Shown here: positions 23,555 through 33,007 of the stretch, piece by piece
Layout: each line of letters opens with the position of its first letter
Numbering within the stretch: the stretch's first letter is position 1
Origin: Tubiluchus corallicola
Taxonomy: Eukaryota > Priapulida > Priapulimorpha > Priapulimorphida > Tubiluchidae
DNA: 43,161 bases
Direction: 5' to 3'
NCBI GenBank assembly: GCA_030141605.1
Contig: JAQGDQ010002432.1
Coordinates: 1-43,161 of the forward strand
Program-made: the position numbers and the translations under genes
Notes under the pieces: generated by a model
Told to the model about the DNA's origin: nothing
Databases searched by the model: none
What the model saw: the letters and a program-made list of their open reading frames with translations, nothing else

Positions 23555-25213
23555 TTAATAATCTTTGTTTTGTTCCAGTCCCTTCACTTTGTTTATTTCA
23601 TCTTGTGGAATAGGACGAACCATGTGATTAACATTAATGTTGTTATATTTCTGGGCAAGTATGTTGTATGTACTTACGCGCTCAACAAGTGTATTGGTTC
23701 GTTTTAACACAAACCATCTGTCATGCTCTCCCAATAATTCTCTAGCTCTTTCATTAAGAATGAAGTTTAAATCTAATGTTGTGATTTCCATAGATGGTTC
23801 AGATGCTTTATCTACAGCAGCTCTTCTTCGTAAAACATTAATTAATTCAACTGCTTTTGTTTCATTGCTCGCACCAAAGTGAGCCTCTGCACTCATGAGG
23901 TAAACATCCGACAAACGGAAAATTACGTCTTCGCGGCTGCCCGGGCCTCCCCACATCATTTTAGAGTCTTTAAACTTTTTGATTATCGGCATGCGATCCG
24001 AACCCGATAGAAGTACTGGTAAAGCGGTTGATTGCGGATACCAAGTAAATTCACCATCGGTTAAATAAGGGTAAAATCGCAATGCATCATTCGAATTCCC
24101 TGAGTCATCGTTCCAGCGCGGGAAGAAAATTCCCAGTTTGCCAAAATCTTCACTAGCAGGATTGTTTACGTAAAACTCTCGCTGAAAGGTGGCATCGTAT
24201 CGAGCATCTAAATATGGATTTTCGAATAACTGATGTGCTATTGGGTTTACCCAGTATTTACGATCGGCGGCTGAATAATCCTCCTGTACACGATCGAATA
24301 AATCGGGCTCAAGCGCTACAATACTAAACGCAAATAACGATTGTTGCGGGTTACCGCTTCCAACATAGTTTCTATCCAGACCATATTGTATCGCCCAGAT
24401 TACTTCAGAGTTATTCTGATTATCTTCATGATAAACATCCGCATAGTTATCTAATAACTCATATACACCTTCGGAGTTGTTGATGATATTATCAAACAAT
24501 GCAGCAGCCGACTCAAAGTCTGAAGCCTTCGCATAACTCTTATAGGCTCGAGTCAGGTATAATTTACCAAGCAACTGAGTAATTGCCGCTTTATTTACTT
24601 TTCCAGGTGCCGAAGATTCCCAAGCTAACAGATCAACAACACTTTCAAGGTCAGTAATGATAAATTCATATACTTCCGACTCTGGAGTACGAGTGGCTTC
24701 AGTGATTATTCCCTTTTGCTCTTCGGTGTATAAAGGAACATCACCAAACGTTTCAACTAAATAATAATAGGCCATTGCTCTAAAGAATGTTCCCTGTGCC
24801 ACAATAGAATTGTAATCGGCCTCGGTCATCCCTTCAGTTTCTAATGAACAGCGCGTTAAAAGTGTATTGGATTCCTGCACAATTTTATACAGTTTACTCC
24901 AATAAGGGCCAACTATTCCAGCTGTTGAATTAAAAGACGCATCGTATCCGTTAAACATCCTTTCGTCAGGACTTTCGGTGATGGCCATATACAAATCGGT
25001 TCCGTAATATTGTAACTCGCCGGTATTAAATACATCTCTGTATTTTGAATAGATATCCACCAAAAGTGCTTCTTGTCCTTCTTTTGTATTATAGAACTCA
25101 TCAGTGATAGATGATGGATTGTAAACGTCGAGATGGTTTGAGCAGGCATAAGCCATCATAATGCTTAATAAACCTGATGTAATATATTTTATGGTTTTCA
25201 ACATGGCTTTCAA
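23555..25213 (-). CDS. susD: SusD/RagB-type outer-membrane glycan-binding lipoprotein
   Basis: The 552-residue protein has a lipoprotein signal with lipobox AYAC (Cys24), followed by the SusD fold with TPR-like helices. Family-typical stretches are LDVYNPSSITDEFYNT, AQGTFFRAMAYYYLVETFGD (with VPLYTE following), the RLSDVYLMSAEAHF box and the ending FILNERARELLGEHDRWFVL. SusD lids the SusC channel and captures oligosaccharides at the cell surface. It starts 3 bp after the susC stop, so the two are translationally linked. Length is normal. Confidence 0.97.
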   Translation of the reverse strand: MKAMLKTIKYITSGLLSIMMAYACSNHLDVYNPSSITDEFYNTKEGQEALLVDIYSKYRDVFNTGELQYYGTDLYMAITESPDERMFNGYDASFNSTAGIVGPYWSKLYKIVQESNTLLTRCSLETEGMTEADYNSIVAQGTFFRAMAYYYLVETFGDVPLYTEEQKGIITEATRTPESEVYEFIITDLESVVDLLAWESSAPGKVNKAAITQLLGKLYLTRAYKSYAKASDFESAAALFDNIINNSEGVYELLDNYADVYHEDNQNNSEVIWAIQYGLDRNYVGSGNPQQSLFAFSIVALEPDLFDRVQEDYSAADRKYWVNPIAHQLFENPYLDARYDATFQREFYVNNPASEDFGKLGIFFPRWNDDSGNSNDALRFYPYLTDGEFTWYPQSTALPVLLSGSDRMPIIKKFKDSKMMWGGPGSREDVIFRLSDVYLMSAEAHFGASNETKAVELINVLRRRAAVDKASEPSMEITTLDLNFILNERARELLGEHDRWFVLKRTNTLVERVSTYNILAQKYNNINVNHMVRPIPQDEINKVKGLEQNKDY

Positions 25214-25216
25214 TAA

Positions 25217-28216
25217 TTAAAAGTTTGCATTAATTCCAAAGGTGAAGGTCATTGGATAGAGTGAAAGTTGGGTGTTTACATTTTCACCCATGGTTTCAGG
25301 ATCGGATCCGATATAATTCGTAAAAGTGAATGGATTTTGCACCTGACCGTATAATCGGAGCTGTTTCATCCCGACTTTTGACAGCACATCTTCTTTTAAA
25401 GCATAACCCAAGGTTATGTTTCTAACCTTAACAAAGGTTCCGGAGATTTTACTCAATACTTGAGTGTGATACGATTGAGCACCTACTTCCTGGTATTCGT
25501 TACTTTTGTTTTCGGGCGTCCAATAATTTACATCGGCTTTATTCCAGTGCTCATTATCCCACGCTGTAAACATATAGGTGAAGTTATCATTGTATAATCC
25601 ACCTACACGGGCATAAATATCAAACGAAAGATCAAAGTTTTTATATCCAAAGGTGTTGATCATACCACCTGTCCAATCTGGATTAGGGGTTCCAAGAATT
25701 TGAAAATCTTGTTGATCAAGGTTATAATCACCGTTCACATCTTCTACTTTGATATGACCTACGCTTTGGCCGTATTTTGCAGCTTCCTCTTCTTCATGCG
25801 CTTGCCAAATACCAAGTTGATTAAAGTCGTAATGAACATTTATAGGATGACCAATAAACCAACGGTTTCCTAAATCGTCTTGTTTGTCGCCGTACAGATC
25901 TTCAATTTTATTACGGTTTAACGAGAAGGTAAACGTGGTTTTCCAGAAGAAATCTTTGTTCGACACATTTACTGTGTTCAGGCTCAACTCAACCCCCTTA
26001 TTTCTGGTAGTACCTATGTTTTGATAAACCGAGTTAAATCCGTTAACGCTTCCTACAGCGCGATTAAAAATTAATCCATCCGTTTCACGTGAATAAACAT
26101 CAATCGTACCGGCAATTCGGTTATTAAACAAGCCGTAATCAAGTCCAAGGTTGTATTCCGAAGTCATCTCCCAATTTAGTGCTTCGTTACCTCGGATGTT
26201 TCTAATTCCAAAGCCATTCACACCGGTGCTACCAAAAGTATAGCGGGACAAACCTAATTCAGTTAATGTGATGTTATGGCTTAAATTGTTATTACCAGTT
26301 TTACCATAGCTCAAACGAAGTTTAAGTTGACTAATGGCATTAACATCTTGCATAAAACCTTCTTGTTTTATTTGCCAACCCACAGCCACAGCCGGTAAAA
26401 ACCCCCAACGTTTGTCACCTCTTAGTTTTGAAGTTCCATCGTAACGCCCAGTTAAGGTAAGCATGTATTTATCCATTAAAGTATAGTTGGCTCTTCCCAT
26501 ATACGAGGTCATGGCCGACTCCCAATAATAGCTGGTTACATCCGTAATTTCGTCAGCTGTTTGTATAGCATGCCAGTCTGATTTATAAGGCAAGCCTATA
26601 CCTCGCATCCCCGATCCCTGATGGGTATCTTTTTGCATATTAAACAATCCGATAAAATCTAATTTATGACTGTCGTTAAATGCTTTTGAGTAGTTTATAA
26701 TATTATCCCAAACAATGTTGGTGTTGCGTCCTTCCCTTCGATAGGCCTCGCTTGGATTAACACCACCTTTTTGTTGTGTGAATGTTCCAATCCATTCTCC
26801 ATATAAATCGGTATTAAACTGGTAAGCTAATTGTGATTTTATCGACAAACCTTTAATCGGTTTAAACTCTAAAAATCCAGAAAAGTTAGAGTAAAACGCC
26901 TTTGTTTCTCTGTTATTATTCTCGTTTTGAATAAATGGATTTATTTTACTGGATGTAGGTTGTACTATGAATGCATAATTTCCATCCTCATCATATGGAC
27001 TTACAATTGGTGGTAAAAAATACGCGTTTAACAAAGCGTCTTCAGAACCATGGTTGGTAAGGTTATCCGAAATATATGAAGAAATACCTGTGGTAAACTT
27101 TTCATTAAAACGGTGTTCTAAGCCAACATTTGCAGTGAAACGAGTAAACGCTTCATTACCCACCATACCTTGATCATCTAAATAACCTATACCAAACGAA
27201 TAAGATGTTGTCTCATTTCCACCCGAAGTTGTTAAACTATGATTGTTTACAAAACTATGGTCAGATACCTCACGTAACCAATCGTAATATTCACCACGAC
27301 GGATTCGTCTTTTTTCATCCTCGGTTAAGAAATCGGGTCTGGATAATGATGCATCACCATACTTTTTCTTCCATAATGCTGTACGGTAATCCACGTATTC
27401 AAGTCCATTTCCCATATTACCAATCATATCAGGTATTCTGGTAGGAGTTTTTACACCAAACGAACCCGTATAATCAATGTTGAATCCTTTTTTCTTGTTG
27501 GCTCCCTTAGTGGTTATAATGACAACACCGTTTGCACCACGCGAACCGTAGATTGCCGCTGACGAAGCATCTTTTAATACATCGATCGATGCAATATCTG
27601 ATGCATTTAAATGTTTCATACCCGAATAGGAAGGGACACCATTAATAACATACAGTGGTTCGTTGGAAGAGTTGATTGAGTTTAGACCACGAATTTGCAT
27701 GGACATATCAGCACCTGGGCGGTTAGATGATTTAGTAACCAAAACTCCGCTAACGTTACCGTTTAGTGTTTCGGTAATGTTGGTATTATTCGATCGCACT
27801 AATAAATCTCCGGATACTGTTTCAATACTTCCGGTTAAGTCCTTTTTCTTCACCGTACCGTATCCAATCACCACTACATCTTCTAGCTGTGCCAAATCAG
27901 AAACCAATACAACCTTTAAGTTTGTAGCTCCATTAATTTTAAATTGTTGAGATACAAAGCCGATAAACGAAATATTTAAAGTGCTGTTATTTGGTACATT
28001 TAAAGTAAAATTACCGTCCAGGTCTGATACAACTCCATCTCTGGTTGCTTCTATAATTATGTTAGCGCCGGGTACAGGTTGATTTTGCTCATCAACCACC
28101 GAACCGGTAACGGTAACCGTTTCGTTTTGCGAAAATGCTGTAATCGTATTTAAGGTACAGATTGCAAAAACAATCAATCGTACCCAATTCTTTTTTATTT
28201 TATCTTTTCTCATCAT
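25217..28216 (-). CDS. susC: SusC/RagA-type TonB-dependent outer-membrane transporter
   Basis: The 999-residue protein has a signal peptide ending near ITAFSQ, then a carboxypeptidase-regulatory-like domain (about residues 32-110, VTGSVVDEQNQPVPGANIII). A plug domain starts around VVIGYGTVKKKDLTGS and contains SSAAIYGSRGANGVVIITTK. A 22-strand barrel follows, ending in an aromatic residue (GINANF). It imports oligosaccharides with energy from TonB-ExbBD. There is no N-terminal STN domain, so it is not an anti-sigma-coupled transducer; this agrees with control by the separate Kelch/SARP-like regulator upstream. It follows the LamG gene by 20 bp. Confidence 0.97.
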   Translation of the reverse strand: MMRKDKIKKNWVRLIVFAICTLNTITAFSQNETVTVTGSVVDEQNQPVPGANIIIEATRDGVVSDLDGNFTLNVPNNSTLNISFIGFVSQQFKINGATNLKVVLVSDLAQLEDVVVIGYGTVKKKDLTGSIETVSGDLLVRSNNTNITETLNGNVSGVLVTKSSNRPGADMSMQIRGLNSINSSNEPLYVINGVPSYSGMKHLNASDIASIDVLKDASSAAIYGSRGANGVVIITTKGANKKKGFNIDYTGSFGVKTPTRIPDMIGNMGNGLEYVDYRTALWKKKYGDASLSRPDFLTEDEKRRIRRGEYYDWLREVSDHSFVNNHSLTTSGGNETTSYSFGIGYLDDQGMVGNEAFTRFTANVGLEHRFNEKFTTGISSYISDNLTNHGSEDALLNAYFLPPIVSPYDEDGNYAFIVQPTSSKINPFIQNENNNRETKAFYSNFSGFLEFKPIKGLSIKSQLAYQFNTDLYGEWIGTFTQQKGGVNPSEAYRREGRNTNIVWDNIINYSKAFNDSHKLDFIGLFNMQKDTHQGSGMRGIGLPYKSDWHAIQTADEITDVTSYYWESAMTSYMGRANYTLMDKYMLTLTGRYDGTSKLRGDKRWGFLPAVAVGWQIKQEGFMQDVNAISQLKLRLSYGKTGNNNLSHNITLTELGLSRYTFGSTGVNGFGIRNIRGNEALNWEMTSEYNLGLDYGLFNNRIAGTIDVYSRETDGLIFNRAVGSVNGFNSVYQNIGTTRNKGVELSLNTVNVSNKDFFWKTTFTFSLNRNKIEDLYGDKQDDLGNRWFIGHPINVHYDFNQLGIWQAHEEEEAAKYGQSVGHIKVEDVNGDYNLDQQDFQILGTPNPDWTGGMINTFGYKNFDLSFDIYARVGGLYNDNFTYMFTAWDNEHWNKADVNYWTPENKSNEYQEVGAQSYHTQVLSKISGTFVKVRNITLGYALKEDVLSKVGMKQLRLYGQVQNPFTFTNYIGSDPETMGENVNTQLSLYPMTFTFGINANF

Positions 28217-28236
28217 AGTCTTTTCTTATTAGCAGC

Positions 28237-29316
28237 TTAGTTTTCTAGTGAGATCCATTTATAGTTACCAACCAATTTGGCCTGATGTTTACCTGTTTTA
28301 TCAGGTATTATTTCATCATTTTCGGGCACAATGGTAAAATCCCACGCACATTCTAAACCAGACTCCTGCCCGGTAACATCAGAATTCATAAGGGCATTAA
28401 TTTCACTTTGTGATTTGGCCGTATTCCAGAATCGGAACTTTCTAATGAACCCTGTCATACAACGAGAAAGATCTGTTGGCTCCTGGAAAGCCCACATATT
28501 AAAGTTTTTCGTGTTTGGTTGGTAGCTTTGAATTACGCCAGCACCATCAACTATATCGTTGGTTTTACTAAAAAAAACTTCCCCATTTAAGTACATGGTA
28601 AGTTGACCTTCGGCTAAGCTTGCATCGTAAACCATTGCAATGTGGTTCCATTCTCCATAGTTTGTAGGGTATTTGCTTCCCCATTCTAACACTCTGCTTT
28701 CCTGAGGTCCCATACCAATGGTTGAGCGCATATTGTCGCCCAAGAAGTTAATCATCCAACCTTCGTGAGGTTGTGTACTGTTATCGAAGGTGGCAATAAA
28801 ATCACCAACTCCACTTTCAAAAAAGTTACCATCATATTTAATCCATGATTCTACACAAAATGCATCGGAACCACCAAATGCCGGATCTGCACCAAACTCA
28901 ATACGTCCCTTTTGATCAATGCCGTACACTATTAATTCGGCAGGAGTACCAGGTTCTAAGGTTTCCTGGAATGAATTCAAGAATTCAGCAATCGTTTTTT
29001 CTGCTGCTATACAATAATTATCAGCTTCGTATTGCAAGGTAAATAATCCTGCTAATCCATTAGAAATACCATATTCTACAGATTTAATACCTTCTTGTAA
29101 CAAATCAGCGCTTTCATATGGATAGGTTCCATCGCTCTCTCCAAATTCTGATGTATCTTGCATCATTAACATGGATTCGTAATTACTATACAAACAATCT
29201 AAAGAAACTTCTCGTGTTTCTGTCATGTTACTATTACTGCAGGAGACCAGTATCCCTGCGTAGATTAACATAACCAGTCCGTAATACTTTTTCTGAAATC
29301 TCCTAGTCATAATCAA
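28237..29316 (-). CDS. LamG (concanavalin-like) surface lipoprotein
   Basis: The 359-residue protein has a lipoprotein signal with lipobox LVSC (Cys26). Residues about 35-125 form a helical region (possibly the DUF4972-type domain seen before LamG domains; recalled, not verified). Residues about 145-320 form a laminin-G-like beta-sandwich: AFCVESWIKYDGNFF, then HEGWMINFLGDNM, GEWNHIAMVYDASLAEGQLT with MYLNGEVFF, and FIRKFRFWNTAKSQSEI. Such lipoproteins bind glycan at the cell surface. It is the first gene of the operon, ahead of susC; accessory binding proteins usually follow susD. The regulatory heptamer array lies in front of it. Confidence 0.8.
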   Translation of the reverse strand: MIMTRRFQKKYYGLVMLIYAGILVSCSNSNMTETREVSLDCLYSNYESMLMMQDTSEFGESDGTYPYESADLLQEGIKSVEYGISNGLAGLFTLQYEADNYCIAAEKTIAEFLNSFQETLEPGTPAELIVYGIDQKGRIEFGADPAFGGSDAFCVESWIKYDGNFFESGVGDFIATFDNSTQPHEGWMINFLGDNMRSTIGMGPQESRVLEWGSKYPTNYGEWNHIAMVYDASLAEGQLTMYLNGEVFFSKTNDIVDGAGVIQSYQPNTKNFNMWAFQEPTDLSRCMTGFIRKFRFWNTAKSQSEINALMNSDVTGQESGLECAWDFTIVPENDEIIPDKTGKHQAKLVGNYKWISLEN

Positions 29317-29683
29317 ATTCTTGTTAGCTCCAATTTTAATAATTGATATTTTCTGAATGATTGAAAAAAATTAATGTAAAAAACGGTTATAAATATATTG
29401 GCCATCGATTAAAAAAACAATTAATAAGCGATTAATGACCGATTAAATGTCGATTAAAAGCGTTAATTCAAGCCAGTTTAAGCTAGTTTAAGGCAGATAT
29501 TGCACCGAAAGCCGAACATTTATTTTCCTATCGATAAAAAATAAGTGAAATAAGCTAACAAAGAATAAGAGATATAAAAATGATGGTTCGATACTTACAC
29601 ATTTCTAAAAAGAGATGAATGCATTTAATTTTAGGTAACAAATAGCTACCTGCTAAAATCATGTTAATTGATCAAGGGATGGT
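29317..29683 (-). promoter_or_regulatory. Operon control region with 11-bp-spaced heptamer array
   Basis: This 367-bp gap between the regulator and the operon holds CGATTAA-type heptamers starting at 29406, 29418 (CAATTAA), 29429, 29440, 29451 and 29461 (CGTTAAT). The spacing is 12, 11, 11, 11 and 10 bp, one helical turn each. Read towards the operon they are TTAATCG repeats. Eight bases downstream of the last repeat (minus sense) is TATATTTA (29397-29390), close to the -7 consensus TAnnTTTG. Further upstream two 10-bp repeats, AGCCAGTTTA and AGCTAGTTTA (29471-29490), continue the phase. It most likely binds the winged-helix regulator encoded next door. Confidence 0.75.
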
Positions 29684-32221
29684 CTAGCTCTTTTGTGCTA
29701 AAAGTTTTTGAGGTGAATGACTCATAATTTCACCAAAGGTCTTATCATAGTCTTCCTCATAAACTTTTAAGTATTCAACTAAAAAGGCATTGTATACCTT
29801 TTTGGCATCAATGGTCATTTTAAGTTTTTTATAAGTAGCTAACATATAAAACAAAGCAGTTTCGTTAACGGAATCAATGGCAAGCAGGCCTCTGGCTACT
29901 TTAATTAGGTATTGATGTTTATCTGCTTTAAAATATTCTTCCATTGCATTCTCAAACGACCTTATTGATTGATTTTCCAGTACTTGTTTATCTTTATCAA
30001 ATAAATCGAGATCAAAACCTTTTAAAAAGGGACCTTTGTTTAAAATGCGGTATAATATACCTGTCGATGTTTCTGGGGTATCTTTAAAATGCTGCAAATG
30101 GGTGTTAAAATCTAGAAAGTCAATATATATCGCCTCTGAAATAATAAGTTTAAAGGCCGATTTATCATATATTATTTCTAAACCATTCAAATCGGAAGTT
30201 ATTTTTCTTAATTGTGTAATGGTTACATTTTTAAGATTTTTGGCATTATTTTTTTCTTTATCCGGCCAAAGTTTATCGTAAATATCCTGAGAAGAAACAC
30301 CATCCTCTTTGGTTATATTCAGAATTAGCAAAAGCAACAATTGCTTAAGTTTAGGGCTGAACAAATAGGTAATGTCTTTCCCATTTTGGTCAAGCACTTT
30401 AAAATTTCCAAATATTGAAATCGAATTCTTTTTTTGCTCCTGATTTTCACCCAAATCCTTTGAAAGATTTACCTCAGACAACTCCTCTCTGTGACTCTTA
30501 ACTTTTTTATATCTAAAAACCCAAATATAACTAAGCGTAAGGAGCAAAATAAAACTTCCCAAAACTACCACTAACGCTTGCGTATTTTTTTCCTTAATCG
30601 GTTTCCTAATAAAATGATCAGCTGTTACGGGAGGAAAATCTATGGAGTAAATTCTAATGATATTCGATCCATCCAATTCAAACTCTTGTGTAATACAATA
30701 AAGCTCATCGGTTCCTTTATTTAAGTATAAATTGGCGTTTGTTCTTATCCGATCCGAAATCATTGGAATGGTATCTCCAAAAACTGCAGATGCTCCGTCG
30801 TTGATCTTATACTGATGTAATTGCAAATGCGTATTGGATTGGGACTCATTGTAATTTATCGTATAAAAGGATAAACTATCCTCCGATAGTACCATGTTTC
30901 TTGAGCTTACAAAAGTTTCCTCATTACCAAACTCCCAAAGCTTTTTAACCTCAAGAGTATTAAGGTTTAAACGATAACAATCCTTAAAATATTCTTTACC
31001 TAAACTTTGATCTCCTGATTCGTTACCCACCCCAGCAAACAGTAGCACCTCATGCTTTGAGTAATATACCATTCCTGAGAAAAATCTGGGCGATATTTCA
31101 TCACCAAGCAAATCTACTTCATGCCAACTCGATGTATTAAAATCAAAGTAGTTCAAAGCATTACAAAACCGTCGGTTTCCAAATCCACCAAAAATATATA
31201 AACGATTATTTTCGTCATCCACCCAAGAGTTGTGATGGTGCCTTTGCTGTTCAAACTGAGGAGTGGATATGGCATCCCAACCCAAAGTTTCTAAAGAAAG
31301 CGTTGCCATGTTTATTTCACTCGCCACATCATTGAGCTCATACACCACAATCTGTTGCAAAAGTGGCCGCACCAAACTCATGCCTAACCGCATAGGAACA
31401 CCCAACAAATTTTTAGTCGGCATTTTACTAAACTGCTCAGTAATTAAATCGTAAAAACCAATGGAATCTTGCTGGGTAATAATAAGCTTTTGGTTTTGCT
31501 CGTTAAATGAAATTGCAGTGACATCGTTACACCTTATTTGTTTTTTAAGCCTCCAGTGATAGGAGTTGTTAATTAACCAAACAGGGTTTTCAATTGAACC
31601 ATATGCTTTGCCTTCGGCGTTATATACCACATCGCCTTCACTTTTATAGAATGGGAACGAATAAGTTTTATTTTGGCCCGAAACAACCAAGTCTCTAAGT
31701 CGCATGGATGGTACGTCAATCGAGTGGTCTGTTTTTCCAAATATCAATTTTGGTTGGTATCGGACAACTCTAAAAGAATATACCGTTTTAGCTCTGTGCT
31801 GATTTGCATTGAATAGGATTTGATTCTGTTTAAGATCAAATTTTATCCGACACGTAATTTTCCGTTTAGGACCAACTTCATTATCGTCTAGCTTTAGTTT
31901 AATTAAATTTTGTTTGCCTTCCAGGTTTAACCGAAGTTCCGAGACACTATCGTTATAAACATATAATAAAGATAGAATATCTTTATGGTCTAAATTATTA
32001 ATTGATAAAACATAACCAAAGGTTTTCTTCTTTTGAACAGACAATGTAAATGATACGGTAAAGGCCTCTTCAAAAACGGGTTGTTTATATGAAAAAACAT
32101 CATACGATGTTCGTTCATTGATAGATGTTTGGTTGGAGTGAAACAAGATACCCTGGGCATGAATAGTTAAATGAGTCCATACAAGTAGTATTACTGAAAA
32201 GTAAGATTTAAACCTGTTCAT
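29684..32221 (-). CDS. Membrane-spanning Kelch/SARP-like one-component transcription regulator
   Basis: The start is placed at ATG 32221, which gives a good signal peptide (MNRFKSYFSVILLVW); an in-frame ATG lies at 32245. Residue numbers here count from 32245 (853 residues). The exported part (about 30-550) has a beta-sandwich-like start and Kelch-type blades (NRLYIFGGFGNRRFCNALNY, HEVLLFAGVGN). One membrane helix (556-577, VVVLGSFILLLTLSYIWVF) leads to a cytoplasmic OmpR/SARP-type winged helix (about 612-700, with SSQDIYDKLWPDKE and NVTITQLRKI). A helical, BTAD-like C-terminus follows (about 720-845). It lacks kinase and receiver domains, so it should bind the glycan outside and the promoter inside in one chain. 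It lies directly upstream of the PUL and its 11-bp-spaced operator array. Confidence 0.85.
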   Translation of the reverse strand: MNRFKSYFSVILLVWTHLTIHAQGILFHSNQTSINERTSYDVFSYKQPVFEEAFTVSFTLSVQKKKTFGYVLSINNLDHKDILSLLYVYNDSVSELRLNLEGKQNLIKLKLDDNEVGPKRKITCRIKFDLKQNQILFNANQHRAKTVYSFRVVRYQPKLIFGKTDHSIDVPSMRLRDLVVSGQNKTYSFPFYKSEGDVVYNAEGKAYGSIENPVWLINNSYHWRLKKQIRCNDVTAISFNEQNQKLIITQQDSIGFYDLITEQFSKMPTKNLLGVPMRLGMSLVRPLLQQIVVYELNDVASEINMATLSLETLGWDAISTPQFEQQRHHHNSWVDDENNRLYIFGGFGNRRFCNALNYFDFNTSSWHEVDLLGDEISPRFFSGMVYYSKHEVLLFAGVGNESGDQSLGKEYFKDCYRLNLNTLEVKKLWEFGNEETFVSSRNMVLSEDSLSFYTINYNESQSNTHLQLHQYKINDGASAVFGDTIPMISDRIRTNANLYLNKGTDELYCITQEFELDGSNIIRIYSIDFPPVTADHFIRKPIKEKNTQALVVVLGSFILLLTLSYIWVFRYKKVKSHREELSEVNLSKDLGENQEQKKNSISIFGNFKVLDQNGKDITYLFSPKLKQLLLLLILNITKEDGVSSQDIYDKLWPDKEKNNAKNLKNVTITQLRKITSDLNGLEIIYDKSAFKLIISEAIYIDFLDFNTHLQHFKDTPETSTGILYRILNKGPFLKGFDLDLFDKDKQVLENQSIRSFENAMEEYFKADKHQYLIKVARGLLAIDSVNETALFYMLATYKKLKMTIDAKKVYNAFLVEYLKVYEEDYDKTFGEIMSHSPQKLLAQKS

Positions 32222-32245
32222 AGAAAATGTTATGCCTGTGTTCAA

Positions 32246-33007
32246 TTGCTTTTATTATAAAAAGCATAATTACTAAACTTCTTGCTTTTTTAAAAGGTTT
32301 TCAGACTGTAAAAAAAATGAAAAGCACTTACTAGAATTACTCAATTGCCCGAAGTTTATCATTGGATATGGTTGACCAATGGAAACGATGGAAACTAGCA
32401 ATGGGAAGAGGCGTTCTACTTTTTCTACCCATGTAGTGTGAGCATTTTACCATGCCATTCTGGGTTTAAAGGATGAAGGAGTTGGCAAAAAATGGATTCC
32501 GAGATATCCAACAATAAGGACTCCATGCTTCTGCAATAACAGACAATTAATAGCTAACTACCCGAATGAGTTAATTTTAAACCTAAACCTAAGTCAACAT
32601 TACCATTTTATAGAGGACTATCCCACCAGGTTAAGGTATAACCTTAAGTATCTCGATTATTATAATAGATTAAGAAAGTCTCCCATTTAATGGCAATGAG
32701 TTTGGGAAGTACTACTTCATACTTTGGAGTGAAGGTGGGCTTTTGTTTTCGATCAGATCCTAGCTTTTTTATGTCATGCACAGATTTTTGCGGCTGCAGG
32801 TATAGCAGCTCATCAAAAAGATCAAGGTTTTTCATGTCCTTACAATTCTGGTTTGTCCGTTAAAAAGTTAGGGAAATAAGCTGGAAGAAATGCAATACAA
32901 ATTACAGGAATATTACAAAGGTACAAGGGTGGGATTGTAAGGGTTTGCTTATAAATGGCTATATAAGTTTGTCAATTTCTCGGAAAATGTATTGTAAAAT
33001 GTATTGT
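32246..33007. other. Intergenic region without a convincing gene
   Basis: About 760 bp separate the regulator from the tRNA terminator. A minus-strand reading frame of 63 codons at 32644-32835 resembles no family I know and may be chance or a gene remnant. The right end holds the att-like repeats at 32946-33012. I see no RNA gene or clear promoter here. Confidence 0.5.

Noticed and set aside
25217-28216. An ECF sigma/anti-sigma transducing SusC
   Set aside because: The protein lacks the N-terminal STN signalling domain, and no sigma or anti-sigma gene is adjacent.
32644-32835. A 63-codon minus-strand frame
   Set aside because: No recognisable domain, isolated and in a region without other coding signals; not strong enough to call a gene.
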